DNA from: Streptomyces finlayi
Lineage (GTDB): Bacteria > Actinomycetota > Actinomycetes > Streptomycetales > Streptomycetaceae
DNA: 64,000 nucleotides
Direction of reading: 5' to 3'
Assembly (NCBI RefSeq): GCF_014216315.1
Contig: NZ_CP045703.1
Location: 1-64,000, forward strand
The notes below the pieces were generated by a model, which was not told where the DNA came from, made no database searches, and worked only from the letters and a program-made list of their open reading frames with translations. A program made the translations under genes and the position numbers. Within the stretch, counting starts at the first letter, position 1; every line of letters begins with the position of its first letter. This document shows, piece after piece, positions 35,303 through 45,307 of the stretch.

Positions 35303-35620
35303 CAGGTCCTCTTCGACGCTCTTCTGTCACCTGGCACGGTGCGCACCACGATCTCCTGAGGGAGTGAAATCCACTACCCGCCGCCGCTTCGGCCCGGCCG
35401 CGTCATCGGAGGACGTTGTCACCGCTCTACGGTAAACAGGCCACCGGGCCCGGCCCTCCACGCGAGGTCCGGGCCCGGCACATGTCCGGCTACTTCAACG
35501 GGTGCTGCCTTGTGGGGTGGGCCGTAGCGGCATGAGCGGTGAGTGCCGGCCCTTCGGCGGCCGCACGCGGGCTGCCGTCCTCGGGTCGCGCCCAGGGCAG
35601 CCCGCCCGTCGGTACGCGAG
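35303..35620. other. No gene recognised
   Basis: Sequence between the TnpB right end and the stop of the small secreted protein gene. The inverted stretch GGGCCCGGCCCTCCACGCGA ... GGTCCGGGCCCGG near 35446-35480 can fold and may terminate the neighbouring minus-strand gene. Confidence 0.35.
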
Positions 35621-35935
35621 TCAGAACTTGACGCAGACAGGGCCTTGGTTGACGTTCACCACGCCGAGCTGCGTGACGGCCGCGTTGCAGGAGAAGTTCA
35701 GCCCGCCGCCGTTCTTGTGCCCCTCGTGCCTGTAGGAGGTACCAAAGTCGATGCAGACAGGGCCCTGGTTGACGTTCACCACGCCGAGCTGCGTGGTGAA
35801 GTCGTTGCACTGCGCGTAGAGCGTCGGCTCCCCTCCCCGCTCGGAGTAGTCGTTGGCCGAGGCGATACCGGGACCGGTCATCAGCGCGGCAGCGGCCAGA
35901 GCAACGGCCGCGAAGGTCTTACGGAAAGACAGCAT
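35621..35935 (-). CDS. Small secreted protein with two internal repeats
   Basis: 104 residues. A signal peptide (MLSFRKTFAAVALAAAALMT, cleavage probably after GIASA) is followed by two near-copies of a 30-residue unit, each ending TQLGVVNVNQGPVC plus an acidic or basic residue and F. Each unit has two cysteines. The protein is presumably exported and disulfide-bonded. It faintly recalls Streptomyces surface proteins such as rodlins, but I do not recognise a family. A GGAAGG ribosome site precedes the ATG. Confidence 0.75.
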   Translation of the reverse strand: MLSFRKTFAAVALAAAALMTGPGIASANDYSERGGEPTLYAQCNDFTTQLGVVNVNQGPVCIDFGTSYRHEGHKNGGGLNFSCNAAVTQLGVVNVNQGPVCVKF

Positions 35936-36297
35936 GGTTTTCCTTCCAGGAAGCAGAGGATAGGGACGCAGCAGACTTCACCAGTGCCCGGCTCCCTCAG
36001 CCGGCCGGGACACGCTGGTTCATACGAACAGGCGCCACAATGCGCTCTCTTGGCCGTGCGCCGACTCGCACTCCCGGCCGGATGAGAGTGGCTCGCCCCG
36101 GTCGCACGCCCGTTTGCCGGACAGAGGTTCCTGCATTGTCAGGTGGTCGCGTCACCCCTGCCGCGCCGGGCGTTGCCCCAGGTGGGAGGGGTGCGGTCCT
36201 CGGTGGCCCTTTGGTGCTGAGGGGCGTCGGGGGCGCTGTCGGGTTGGCTGGCCGGGTGGGATGATCTTCGAGATGATCATGGTGGAGGGGGTTGTCC

Positions 36298-36456
36298 GTG
36301 GGCAGCACGCCGCCGTCGTACAAGGGGCACCGGTACCCGGTCGAGGTGATCTCCCACTGCGTGTGGCTGTACTTCCGCTCCCCGCTCAGCTTCCGCGAGG
36401 TCGAGGAGCTGATGCTCGAACGCGGCGTGGTCGTCTCCTGCGAGACAGTGCGCCGG
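36298..36456 (+). mobile_element. IS6-family transposase N-terminal fragment, third copy
   Basis: The plus frame gives SYKGHRYPVEVISHCVWLYF and then EVEELMLERGVVVSCETVRR, the start of an IS6-family transposase. It differs from the 7.4-kb copy, so it is another member of the family. It breaks off at 36456 inside the helix-turn-helix and joins directly to an unrelated coding sequence. Confidence 0.7.
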
Positions 36457-36985
36457 CCTCCCGGTGGACTTCACCGACGACCAGTTCCGTGCCCTGGACC
36501 CAGCCGCTCTGGCTGCGGAGTTCCACGGAGACGCGGTATGGAAGAACGGGCCCCGCCGCGCGCTGATGGACACCGCCAGCGTCGAGCTTTTCGAAGCAGG
36601 CAAAGTCACGTCTGTGGACGGCGTCGCCATGCACACCGTGGCCGATGTCCGCGTCCCCGACGTGGAGGGGTTCCTCAGCTCGCAGCGACCGCCCTACACC
36701 CAGCTCCTGGTGAATCGTACGACGCAGTGGACCTTCCTGAAGTGACGCGACGTCCACGAGCTCGTCTCCCCCGACGGGCACGTGTATGTCATGCAGAGCC
36801 TCTCCAGGCACGTTGACCCGGACCTGGACCGCGACCAGCTGGCCACCCTTGGCGAGCGTCTGAGCCCTCCTGCCGGCTGGCAGTACCGCGTCCGCACGCT
36901 GGAGGAGGACCTGCGGGTGGGCCCGCACGGGGACGCGCACATCGTTCTCGACGAGTACGAGAACAACTACCAGCGTGAGGACTGA
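36457..36985 (+). pseudogene. Conserved hypothetical gene with internal TGA and lost N-terminus
   Basis: One reading frame runs from the IS6 fragment to the stop at 36985 but holds TGA at 36743-36745. Before it stands AVWKNGPRRALMDTASVELF and after it RDVHELVSPDGHVYVMQSLS and HIVLDEYENNYQRED. Both halves read like one protein of about 170 residues, with coding character on each side. TGG to TGA is the simplest change. The 5' part was replaced by IS6 sequence. Function unknown. Confidence 0.6.
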
Positions 36986-37324
36986 CTGACGGGGCGCTGA
37001 TCCCCGACCGGCGCCGGCCTGCTTCCGTGTAACTCCACCAGGATCCCCGGCCGGGCCGCCGACACGTTGTCCGTGTCTCCGGGAGGCCGGCGCTGCTGCC
37101 CGCCTCACCCGTTCGAGCGTCAAAAGGTGCGGTGGCTAAGCCCGCTGAAGCACGGTGGGCTGTATGACCGACACACCGCTGCGCCTGGAAGACCTTCGGG
37201 CGTACGCCCAAGGCGTACGCCCGGTGTGTGCGGGGTACGACCGACGCTGTCGTGCGCTTTGATCTGTGAGGCACAGCGTCGCCTGCGCCGACCAGGCGGC
37301 AGATCGTCAACGGAGTTCTCGCGC

Positions 37325-38836
37325 ATGACTGAGGAAGAGTCCGGCACCCCCCATTGGCTGTTCGGCGATCAGCTCGGCCCCCATTTCGTCGATCCGGCGA
37401 GGGGCGGCCCTCATCGGGACGCGCCGCTGCTTATGATCGAGGCCAGGAGCGTCTTCCGGAGACGACGGTTCCACCGTGCCAAGGCCCACCTGATCCTTTC
37501 CGCGATGCGCCATCGGGCCGCCGAGCTCGGTGACCGCGTGCGGTACGTCAAGTCGGACACGTATCGCCAGGGCCTGCGCGAAGCGGTGGGGGACGCCCCG
37601 GTGACGGTGCACCATCCCACGTCCCACGCGGCCCTCGCCTTCGTGCGCGCGCTGCCCTCCGTACGCGTCTTGCCGGCACGCGGCTTTCTCGTGACTCACG
37701 ACGCGTTCAGGAACTGGGCGGACGACCGCGGGACGAAGCACCTGCGCCAGGAGGATTTCTACCGATGGGTCCGCCAGACGCACGACCTGCTGATGGACGG
37801 TGACCGCCCCGCCGGCGGCCAATGGAACCTGGATCACGAGAACCGGCAGCCCCCGCCCCGCGGCGCCACCGGCCTGGGCGTTCCGGCGCCCTATCGCCCC
37901 CGGGAAAGCGGCATCGACGCCGAGGTGCGGTCCGACCTCGACCGCTGGTCGCGCGACGGGGACGTCGAGTTCGTCGGCGAGGACGCACCACGGGGATTCC
38001 CCGCCACACGCCGCGAGGCACTCGCCGCGCTCCGCCGCTTCGTCGAGCACCGGCTCGCCACGTTCGGCGCCCATGAGGACGCGGTCCTCGCCGCGGACGC
38101 GACGATGAGCCACAGCCTGCTCTCCTCCTCGCTCAACCTCGGCCTGCTGGATCCCGCGGAATGCGTCGAGAGGGCCGAGGCGCGCTGGCGATCGGGCGGC
38201 GTGCCACTCAACAGCGCCGAGGGATTCGTGCGGCAGATCGCCGGATGGCGGGAGTTCGTCTGGCACGTCTACTGGTACTTCGGCCCGCGGTACCGCGCGG
38301 GCAACGCCCTGCGCCACCACGAACGGCTGCCCGGCTGGTTCGCGGAACTGTCCTCGGACGCGACGGAGGCGAACTGCCTCGCCCACGTCCTGGCGCAGGT
38401 CAGAGCGACAGGATGGACACACCACATCCCACGCCTGATGATTCTGGGCAGTTTTGCCCTGCAACGGGGGTGGGAGCCCCAGGCCGTCACTGACTGGTTC
38501 CACCGCAGCTTCGTCGACGGCTACGACTGGGTCATGGTCCCGAACGTGGTGGGCATGTCGCAGTATGCGGACGGTGGCCGCATGACCACCAAGCCCTACA
38601 CGTCCGGAGGCGCGTACATCGACCGCATGAGCGACCTCTGCGGCCCCTGCCGGTACAAGCCGTCCGTACGGGTGGGTGAGGACGCCTGCCCCTTCACCGC
38701 CGGGTACTGGAATCTTCTGCACCGCCACCGTGACCGGTTCGAACGCAACGCGCGGATGATCCGGGCGGTGCGGGGGCTGGACCGGCTCCCCGATCTCGAG
38801 GAGTTGCTGGAGCAGGAGCGCGACCGCCGGGACTGA
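37325..38836 (+). CDS. phrB-like: FeS-BCP bacterial (6-4) photolyase / cryptochrome
   Basis: 503 residues from ATG 37325. Members of this iron-sulfur bacterial cryptochrome/photolyase group bind FAD and a [4Fe-4S] cluster and repair (6-4) photoproducts. The four cluster cysteines are at 351, 439, 442 and 455 (EANCLAH, LCGPCRY, GEDACPF), one off from C350, C438, C441 and C454 of Agrobacterium PhrB. WLFGDQLGPHF opens the antenna domain, and WVMVPNVVGMSQYADGG is typical of the catalytic domain. It is full length and free of frameshifts. It stands alone. Confidence 0.93.
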   Translation: MTEEESGTPHWLFGDQLGPHFVDPARGGPHRDAPLLMIEARSVFRRRRFHRAKAHLILSAMRHRAAELGDRVRYVKSDTYRQGLREAVGDAPVTVHHPTSHAALAFVRALPSVRVLPARGFLVTHDAFRNWADDRGTKHLRQEDFYRWVRQTHDLLMDGDRPAGGQWNLDHENRQPPPRGATGLGVPAPYRPRESGIDAEVRSDLDRWSRDGDVEFVGEDAPRGFPATRREALAALRRFVEHRLATFGAHEDAVLAADATMSHSLLSSSLNLGLLDPAECVERAEARWRSGGVPLNSAEGFVRQIAGWREFVWHVYWYFGPRYRAGNALRHHERLPGWFAELSSDATEANCLAHVLAQVRATGWTHHIPRLMILGSFALQRGWEPQAVTDWFHRSFVDGYDWVMVPNVVGMSQYADGGRMTTKPYTSGGAYIDRMSDLCGPCRYKPSVRVGEDACPFTAGYWNLLHRHRDRFERNARMIRAVRGLDRLPDLEELLEQERDRRD

Positions 38837-39420
38837 GACCCGCCGCACGACGACCGCATCGTGCACCCTTGGTTGCACAGCGCGCGGAAAGGAGAGGCAC
38901 GTGGATCAGCCGGCGGAAGAAGCCGCCTCGGGAGAGCCTGAGCAGCGGGCGCTTTCGCGTGGTCGGACACCGCACCGCCACAGGCCCCGTACCGGGCGTT
39001 CCGGGACAGTCCGCAGGCGCGTAGGCTGCTCGACGTACGTGAGGTCCACGCGCAGCCGGCGGCCCTCGACTCCCCGCGCGGGCAGCAGGTCATGGTCCGG
39101 CTGCCGGGAGTGCGCGTGACGGAGGTCCGCGGCCACTGGCGCACCCCTCCCTCCACGGCAACGACGGCAACATCGCCCGGTGGGTCCGCGTCAAGACCGA
39201 GACGCTTGTCCTCGGGGTCAAGGCCCATCGGGAGTTACACCGAATGTGAGACAGAGCCGAACGACTTACAGTCCCAGCCTCGGTCAGTGGTCTTCGATCG
39301 TCTGCAAGAGCGGCTTCCAAGCAGCAACAACTGCCCTGGGTCCGGGGTCAAGGCCCGTGTCCGGTAACCCCTGGCAGGCCTGCATGAGCGGGATGGGGCT
39401 CACCGTGCCCCAGTGCCCGT
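38837..39420 (+). other. Possible gene debris
   Basis: Plus-strand pieces such as AFRDSPQARRLLDV and, in another frame, NIARWVRVKTETLVLGVKAH before a TGA near 39250 have coding character but cannot be joined into one frame. The remainder, including two copies of CGGGGTCAAGGCC (39217 and 39345 regions), shows nothing else. Confidence 0.3.
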
Positions 39421-39538
39421 AACGTTGGTCAGCGGCGCATCGAGAACCTACGTACAAGAGCGGTGGACCTTGGGTACGAGTGGAAGGCAGCGTGGTGAGC
39501 AACTCGCCGACACCTGCGCTGAAGCCGGACGGCGCCGT

Positions 39539-40444
39539 ATGCACCTCATCGGCCAGTTCCGGAGCATCGCCTCCCGCACACCGCATGCCGCCACGACGTA
39601 TGCGCGTCACCTGCCCGGCCGGCATGACATCGGCACCGCCCTGAGGCGGACACCGGCATCGGTGTGGAACGACAATCTGACGGACTGCGCAGCCGCGCTC
39701 ACCTACTACGCGGTGCTCGCGCTTTTCCCCACCCTCCTCGTCACGGTCTCACTGATCGGGATCGCCAGCCCCTCGGCCACAGAGAACCTCATCAGCAATG
39801 TGATCGCTGTTGTCCCGGCCGAGTCCCGGCCGGTAATGCACAGCACGCTCAGGAGCATGGCCGACCAGCGCACAGCTGCCTGGGTTCTGGCGGTCTTCGG
39901 CACGATCGGCGCTCTGTGGTCTTCCTCCAGCTACCTGGGAGTCTTCCGCCGAGCCCTGCACGCCATGCACGGCGTCGAGGACCTCCGGCCCGCATGGAGG
40001 ACCGCACCACGACTGGTGATCACCGCTCTGGTATTGCTGGCGCTTCTGGTCACCAGCGCCCTGGTGCTCATCCTGACCGCCGAAGCGGCCCCCGTCCTCG
40101 GCCGGCTGGTGGGCATGGACAGCATGGCCGGCACCGCCTGGAACGTAGTGAAGTGGCCACTCCTGCTGGGCCTGGTCGCCGTCCTGGTGCTGGTGTTGTT
40201 CCGCTCGGGGCCGGCTCAGACGCGCGGCGTGCGGCAACGACTTCTGGGCGACGCTCTGGCCATGACCCTGTGGCTCGCCGCCTCCGCCGGCTTCGCCCTC
40301 TATGCCTCGCAGGTCGGCTCCTACAATCGGCTGTACGGCTCCCTCGCCGGGATCGTCGTCTTCCTGGTGTGGGTCTGGCTGTCCAACCTAGCCCTGCTCA
40401 TCGGTGCCCAGTTCAACGCCGAACTAGCCAAGATCCACCGCTGA
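39539..40444 (+). CDS. YihY/BrkB-family integral membrane protein
   Basis: 301 residues with about six transmembrane segments. LTYYAVLALFPTLLVTVSLIG is the signature first helix of the family, then AVFGTIGALWSSSSYLGVFR, LVITALVLLALLVTSALVLI, LLLGLVAVLVLVLFRSGP, and a final helix before NLALLIGAQFNAELAKIHR. Earlier known as putative RNase BN, these are now regarded as membrane proteins of unsettled transport or envelope function. It is intact and stands alone. Confidence 0.88.
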   Translation: MHLIGQFRSIASRTPHAATTYARHLPGRHDIGTALRRTPASVWNDNLTDCAAALTYYAVLALFPTLLVTVSLIGIASPSATENLISNVIAVVPAESRPVMHSTLRSMADQRTAAWVLAVFGTIGALWSSSSYLGVFRRALHAMHGVEDLRPAWRTAPRLVITALVLLALLVTSALVLILTAEAAPVLGRLVGMDSMAGTAWNVVKWPLLLGLVAVLVLVLFRSGPAQTRGVRQRLLGDALAMTLWLAASAGFALYASQVGSYNRLYGSLAGIVVFLVWVWLSNLALLIGAQFNAELAKIHR

Positions 40445-41220
40445 CAAGAACCTGCGCCTCTCTCACGCCCCAGGGAAACCCGATGGCTGGGCGGTTCGGC
40501 CAAGGAGCATCAAGGGGGGCCGACCGGAGAATGCCGACTGTGTTGCTCGCTTCAGGCTATGGGGTAGCCGTCCGTGGTGGCAGCTGCTGCGGTCGTTGCT
40601 GTTGTCGAGTGTCACGCTGCCGTACTCTTCGTCGGCCACCTACTCGGCCTTGACCGAGATTCGGATATCCCGGCTATCGGGGTGGAGCCTGAGGCGTAGT
40701 TGTTCTGGGCTGTCGGCCGGAAGTATGAAGGGGAAGCCTCTCCGGTCAGACACAGCGTTCTTGGCTGTTGGCTCTACGGGGCGACCGCCTCCAGCTGCTC
40801 CGCCAGGGTCACCGCGCGCTCCGGGTCCTTGCCCCAGGCCGGAGTTCGCCGACCAGTTCGGTCTCGATGCGGTGGGACCGCCCCCCTCCCCCCAGCGTCA
40901 CACGGGGCCCAGTTGAGGCTCGTCGAAGGCGGCCGCGACCTTGCGCCATCGTGTCGCGTGCAGGAGCAGGTCGTGATCCCGTCTCCGCTGGCTGGGCCGC
41001 CGACTGCGGTCGCCAACAGCAAGGATTAACCACCCGGGCGTCGCGCCAGCCAACCCGGCCATGACACAATCAAACTTGATCCGTTGGTGGTCAATGTCCG
41101 CCACGGTCGCTGAGGTACCCGACAACGCACTGTTGCCGCCATGCCCGCCCAACGTTTCCTGGGCGAGACGACCTGTACGGACACGTACGGTCCCTGCGTG
41201 AACCGCCGCGCAGCGCGCCA
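40445..41220. other. Degenerate sequence, no gene supported
   Basis: Frames change repeatedly. A minus-strand scrap LLLHATRWRKVAAAFDEPQL near 40905-40985 looks coding but is not attached to a full gene. Confidence 0.35.
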
Positions 41221-41445
41221 CTCCACAGCTTGGGTATCGGAATGATGATCCTCGTCGAACTCGTCCAAGGCGCCCTCATTACCGGGCGCGCCTTCGACGT
41301 CGATGATGTACTGCTCAACACCACTGGTGCCCTCCTGGGTTACCTGCTGATCGGCCGCCGGATGGGTCGCGCAGTGCATCCCCTACGCCACCATTGGTGG
41401 CACCGGTTCACCAAACGCCAGCTGACTGCTGAAGAGCCGGCATAG
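41221..41445 (+). pseudogene. VanZ-like membrane protein, C-terminal fragment
   Basis: IGMMILVELVQGALITGRAF and DVDDVLLNTTGALLGYLLIG match the last two helices of VanZ-like proteins, including the conserved Asp-rich loop between them. The N-terminal helices are not found upstream in any frame. Confidence 0.6.
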
Positions 41446-41536
41446 GTACGCCGCGCCGCGCCCCCTGTTCCGCCGCCCATTGCCGGGCGCACCATGGAGT
41501 TGGGCGTCGAGGAGCGAGCCGGGCGAGGATCCGGCC

Positions 41537-41929
41537 ATGGAGGCGGTTGGCCGGGCGGATGCGGTACGACTGACCGAGCAACTGCGAGCGGCGATGGGTG
41601 AAGCGCGGCGGGCACAGTGTCCCGGCACAGCGGGTACGGGACGCGCGCTGGGCGCGGGTGCGGATATCGCCTGGGTATGGCGGCGGGTGAGGTGAGTACT
41701 CGCGAGCCGAACTCGGGATCAGCAGGGCGCAGGCGTACCGGCTGATCGACATCGCGGAGTCGGCCGAAGGGCTGAGCCGGGCGATCGGCGCGGCCGGGGT
41801 GTCACCGGTGCGACCGGGGTGATCGATCTGGGACTGCCGCAGCGGGCGCTGCGCGAAGTCCACGGCCGGCTCGATGAACTGACCACCGTCGTCACCGAGC
41901 GGCTCACCACAGCAGCCCGATCCGGGTAG
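41537..41929 (+). pseudogene. Small helix-turn-helix protein, frameshifted
   Basis: It begins MEAVGRADAVRLTEQLRAAM, passes through two frame changes (about 41640-41700 and 41800) and includes ELGISRAQAYRLIDIAESAE, a clear helix-turn-helix. The tail QRALREVHGRLDELTTVVTE ends at TAG 41927-41929. It resembles the small actinobacterial DNA-binding proteins found on plasmids. Not functional as written. Confidence 0.5.
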
Positions 41930-42223
41930 CTCGAGGGGCGGCGGTCCGCGCCATCGGCCGGGCGGTCGCCGCGCTCCCCCGCCCTCCCCTTGTCGTCAGC
42001 GGTGACACCGGCGAGGGCGACGACGGTGTTACGGAGCGGGCGCTCGCTGACACCGCAGCACCAACCCGCTGACACGAACGCGGTGCGACGCCTTGGGAAG
42101 CAGCTTACAACCGGGCCGGTCACATCAGCCGGCCTGCCGGGTGCCCGCCGGGATCGTCGGCCAGCACGATCGCGGCTGTGACTCGCTTGCCCACCGGCTC
42201 GGGGCGGATAACGGTGCATCGCT

Positions 42224-42270
42224 CCGGGCAACACGGCGCCGCACCAGGGGTGCGGCGCCGTGTTGCCCGG
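42224..42270. terminator. Strong terminator hairpin at the end of the par operon
   Basis: CCGGGCAACACGGCGCCGCA pairs with its complement for over 20 bp around a very short loop. It lies downstream of parA-parB and the winged-helix frame, and is the likely end of that transcript. Confidence 0.7.
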
Positions 42271-42823
42271 CCGGGCGGTCGGGTCAGTGGACGCTTTGAG
42301 GTGGGTCGGCTTGGTGCTGCTGGTGACGTTGCCCTTGGCCTTCCCTTCGGCTTTCGGGCCTTCTCGTCCAGATGGAGTTGGAAGCGGCGTTCGTACTCGA
42401 CCTCGAAGTCGCCGGCGTCCAGTCTCATGCCGCGGGGCAGGGCCTCGACGTCGCGCTGTTGTTCGCGGAAGTCGTTGAAAGCGGCGATCATCGGGTGGAG
42501 CTGGAACCGTCCGCGGCGGACTACGGTGACGAGGCGGGCGGCGACCAGGTGGGGCGTGGCCCGGCTGGTCATGCCGCGCTTCATGGCGAGGCCGGTGGGG
42601 AGTTCGTCGTGCGTCGCGACGACCAGGCCACCTTGCTCCTGCTCGGTCATCATGAGCAGTAGCAGCGTGCCCTGCTTCTTCTTCCACTTCGCGGTGATAC
42701 CCTCGCGCTCCGCCAGCCCAGTTCTGGGCCACCTCGCGGAACCGCTTGCAGCCCTCCTCTCCGCGAGCCTCATTGGCCGCGTGCACCGCCTCGTGCAGCA
42801 GGTAGCCGAACACAGCTTGCTGC
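42271..42823 (-). pseudogene. Winged-helix gene downstream of parB, N-terminal part frameshifted
   Basis: Directly after the parB stop one frame carries FGYLLHEAVHAANEARGEEG (note HEAVH, a zinc-peptidase-like motif), then after a shift near 42720 the frame reads GITAKWKKKQGTLLLLMMTE and MTSRATPHLVAARLVTVVRR, then HPMIAAFNDFREQQRDVE. The second part looks like a winged helix of the kind found in plasmid replication or copy-control proteins. The tail is Lys/Pro/Arg rich. The two parts may be one gene with an indel or two genes. Open sequence continues past the terminator to 42120, but I take the gene to end before it. Confidence 0.45.
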
Positions 42824-43981
42824 TCAGCTGTGAGCCGCTTCGCCGTGCACGGTGAGAAGCCGGGAGAGGAGCACCTGTTGCTGCTCAGCGGCCATCTTCT
42901 GCAACACGAGTTCCGCGACCGCGGAGCCGTCATGCCACGGCATTTTGGTCACACGGCCGAGCGGTACGAAGGCCGACTCCCCCGGTCCAAGCGCTGGGAC
43001 GTCTGCCTGCTGACTGTCGGGTTCCGCGCGCTGGTTTGGCAGCTCATCAGGAACATCCTCCGCCTTTGGACGAGCGGCGGAGTTATCACGCCGTGATAGG
43101 TCCGGCTGGGCGGAGTTATCACGCCGTGATAGGTCCGGCTGGGCGGAGTTATCACGCCGTGATAGGTCCGGCTGGGCCGGCCGCGTGATCTGCGTTGGGG
43201 CCGGGGCCTCAGCCCGCGTCGGGGCGGCGACTCTCTGAACTACTCCCCCGCTGGGGGCGACCGAGGACTTCTGCTTGGCGGAGGCAGTCGCTCGTGCATC
43301 CGCCTTCTGGCGCTGTTCCTCAGGGGGCAGTTTAGCCAGGTTCCGCACGTGCTCGATGGTGCGACGTCCGGCGACGAGGTCTGCTTGGAGTTCGGGGTTG
43401 AGGTCGAGGATCGACAGCTTTGAGGAGATGGTCGACTGACCGATGCCCAGTCTCTTGGCCGCCTTGTTCTGCGATCCGTAGAACTCGACCAGCTTGCGTA
43501 GAGCCTGGGCCTGCTCGAGTGGGTTCATGTCGTCGCGGTGGACGTTGGCGACGAAGGCCGCTTCGAGAAGGGATTGGTCGGTGGAGACGAGGGCGTTGTC
43601 GACGCTGACCCTGATCGTCGGAGCGCCGGCAAGCCGGGCGGCTTCGAGGCGGCGGTGGCCGTCGATGACGATGTAGCTTGCGCCTTCGTCCAAATCCTTT
43701 GCCCTGTCCGGGCGCTCGGCGAGGTAGGCACCCACGCTGGCGATCGTGATGGCGTTGATAAGCCCGATCTCGCGGATGCTGTCGGCCAGGCCATCGAGGT
43801 CGCGGAGTTCCGCACGGGGGTTGTCGGGGTTCTGGCTGATGTCATCGAGGGGGAGCTCGGTGGGATCGGGAACTCCATCGGTCGGCGCTCCGGTGGCGGC
43901 GCCGATGGCTGCTCGGCGTGCGCTGATGGGGCGTGCCTGTGCGAAGGATGATCCGGCGCCGAGGTTCTTGGCCTTGCTCAC
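42824..43981 (-). CDS. parB: ParB-family centromere-binding protein with triple repeat
   Basis: 385 residues from the ATG that overlaps the parA stop by four bases. The ParB N-terminal domain has DISQNPDNPRAELRDLDGLA, VIDGHRRLEAARLAG and VANVHRDDMNPLEQAQALR. The helix-turn-helix is NKAAKRLGIGQSTISSKLSI. Residues about 268-302 are three exact copies of the 11-residue unit AQPDLSRRDNS. The DNA encoding them holds three copies of the palindrome TATCACGCCGTGATA, 33 bp apart, so the gene appears to contain part of its own partition site. It pairs with parA upstream. Confidence 0.9.
   Translation of the reverse strand: MSKAKNLGAGSSFAQARPISARRAAIGAATGAPTDGVPDPTELPLDDISQNPDNPRAELRDLDGLADSIREIGLINAITIASVGAYLAERPDRAKDLDEGASYIVIDGHRRLEAARLAGAPTIRVSVDNALVSTDQSLLEAAFVANVHRDDMNPLEQAQALRKLVEFYGSQNKAAKRLGIGQSTISSKLSILDLNPELQADLVAGRRTIEHVRNLAKLPPEEQRQKADARATASAKQKSSVAPSGGVVQRVAAPTRAEAPAPTQITRPAQPDLSRRDNSAQPDLSRRDNSAQPDLSRRDNSAARPKAEDVPDELPNQRAEPDSQQADVPALGPGESAFVPLGRVTKMPWHDGSAVAELVLQKMAAEQQQVLLSRLLTVHGEAAHS
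43084..43164. repeat. Three 33-bp tandem repeats with a 15-bp palindrome, inside parB
   Basis: TATCACGCCGTGATA occurs at 43084-43098, 43117-43131 and 43150-43164, with identical 18-bp linkers GGTCCGGCTGGGCGGAGT. Single copies elsewhere lie before parA (45308-45322) and before a small gene (47308-47322 and 47343-47357). It is a probable parS-like or operator site of the ParA/ParB system. Confidence 0.8.
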
Positions 43982-45228
43982 TTGCTGATCTCCCGGGCGA
44001 GGGCGCGCAATGCGACGGACTGGTCGCAGCGGGGCGAATAGGCGAGGAGGGGCCGCTTGGCGCGGACGGCCTCCTTCTGTTCTTTGAGGTCTCCGATGAC
44101 GCCGACGACTCGGGGATCCTTTATGTCCATCCAGGACTGCAGGGATGACGTGGCGATGTAGCCGCGGCGGGCGTCGTAGTGGTTGACGACGAGGCCGAGG
44201 TAGTCGACGTCGAGTCCGAGGTCGGTGCGCATGTCTTCGATCTGGGACGTGAGGAGTCCGTAGGCGTCGGCGCTGCTGTCTTCGGCCTGGACCACGATGA
44301 GGGCGCCTGAGTTGCCTGGGGACTCCTGTGGACGGCGGCGGCCGTAGTAGGTGGCGGCGTCCATGCTCAGTCCGAGGCTGGGCGGACAGTCGACGAGGAT
44401 GACGTCGTAGTGGGTCTCGATGGGGGAGAGGGCGCGTTCCAAAGATGCCTCACGCGCGCGTACCGATGCGAGGCGAACGTCAAGGAGGAAGGCGTCGGTG
44501 CACGCGGGCAGGAGGTGGAGGCGGTCGCCGAAGCGGTCCTCGTCGATGGGAACGATGAGGTCGCGGAGGTCGCCCTTGCCATCGCCGGCCATGTGGTTGG
44601 TGAGGGAGTCCCCGTCCATGGGGAGGGGCTCTTGTCCCAGCTGCCGGGTGAGGTGGCCCTGCGGGTCGAAGTCGACGAGCAGAACGCGTTGCCCGAGCCC
44701 CGGCAGGTCTTCGAGTGCGAGCGGGTCCTGCCTAGTGGTCTCGTCCTCGTTGAGGAGGGCAGCGAAGTGCTTGGAGACACGTACCGGTACGAGCGCGGTG
44801 GGGGCTTCCGCGAGTGCTTCTCCTGTGCCTGCGGTGATCGCGGTTTTGCCGACCCCGCCCTTCTGGTTGCAGACGACGATGCGGCGGACGATCTCCGGTC
44901 GCTTCACAGCGGGGGCGGGATTGATGTCCAGCCACATCTGCACGGACTGCGCGAGGCCCTGGATGAGGGATACCCCTCTTAGTTTGCAGTCCGCACGGAA
45001 TCCCGACCACAGCTCGGCGGGCAGGAACGTCGCGAAGGACTCCGCGCCGCTCGTGTCGATGGGGCTGAGGTTGGACCCGAGGCCGCGCCAGGCTTCGATG
45101 CCTGCTTCGACGGCGTCCTGCATGTCAACGCCGTGCTGCACGGCGCGGATCTTCAACTCCTGGCGGAGCCAGGAAGGCAACTTGGAGACGACCTTTTCAC
45201 GGTCGCCACTGGTGTCAGGTGACGTCAT
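43978..45228 (-). CDS. parA: ParA-family partition ATPase with N-terminal DNA-binding domain
   Basis: 416 residues. Residues 1-110 form an extra N-terminal domain, as in plasmid ParA proteins that repress their own operon (KLPSWLRQELKIRAVQHGVD). The ATPase starts at RRIVVCNQKGGVGKTAIT (Walker A 121-129), with RVLLVDFDPQGHLTRQLG and YDVILVDCPPSLGLSMDAAT as the A' and Walker B regions. It drives plasmid segregation with ParB. A copy of the palindrome lies 80 bp upstream of the start, placing it well for autoregulation. Confidence 0.93.
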   Translation of the reverse strand: MTSPDTSGDREKVVSKLPSWLRQELKIRAVQHGVDMQDAVEAGIEAWRGLGSNLSPIDTSGAESFATFLPAELWSGFRADCKLRGVSLIQGLAQSVQMWLDINPAPAVKRPEIVRRIVVCNQKGGVGKTAITAGTGEALAEAPTALVPVRVSKHFAALLNEDETTRQDPLALEDLPGLGQRVLLVDFDPQGHLTRQLGQEPLPMDGDSLTNHMAGDGKGDLRDLIVPIDEDRFGDRLHLLPACTDAFLLDVRLASVRAREASLERALSPIETHYDVILVDCPPSLGLSMDAATYYGRRRPQESPGNSGALIVVQAEDSSADAYGLLTSQIEDMRTDLGLDVDYLGLVVNHYDARRGYIATSSLQSWMDIKDPRVVGVIGDLKEQKEAVRAKRPLLAYSPRCDQSVALRALAREISK

Positions 45229-45307
45229 AAACCGTCACTCTACTAACGCGATAGATTATTTGGGCACGCCACGCGTTAGCTATGCATCTTTTTTTGCCGG
45301 CGTGGGC

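Noticed and set aside
36743..36745. TGA as a selenocysteine codon
   Set aside because: No selenocysteine machinery or insertion element is visible, and the gene already lacks its 5' end. A nonsense mutation is simpler.
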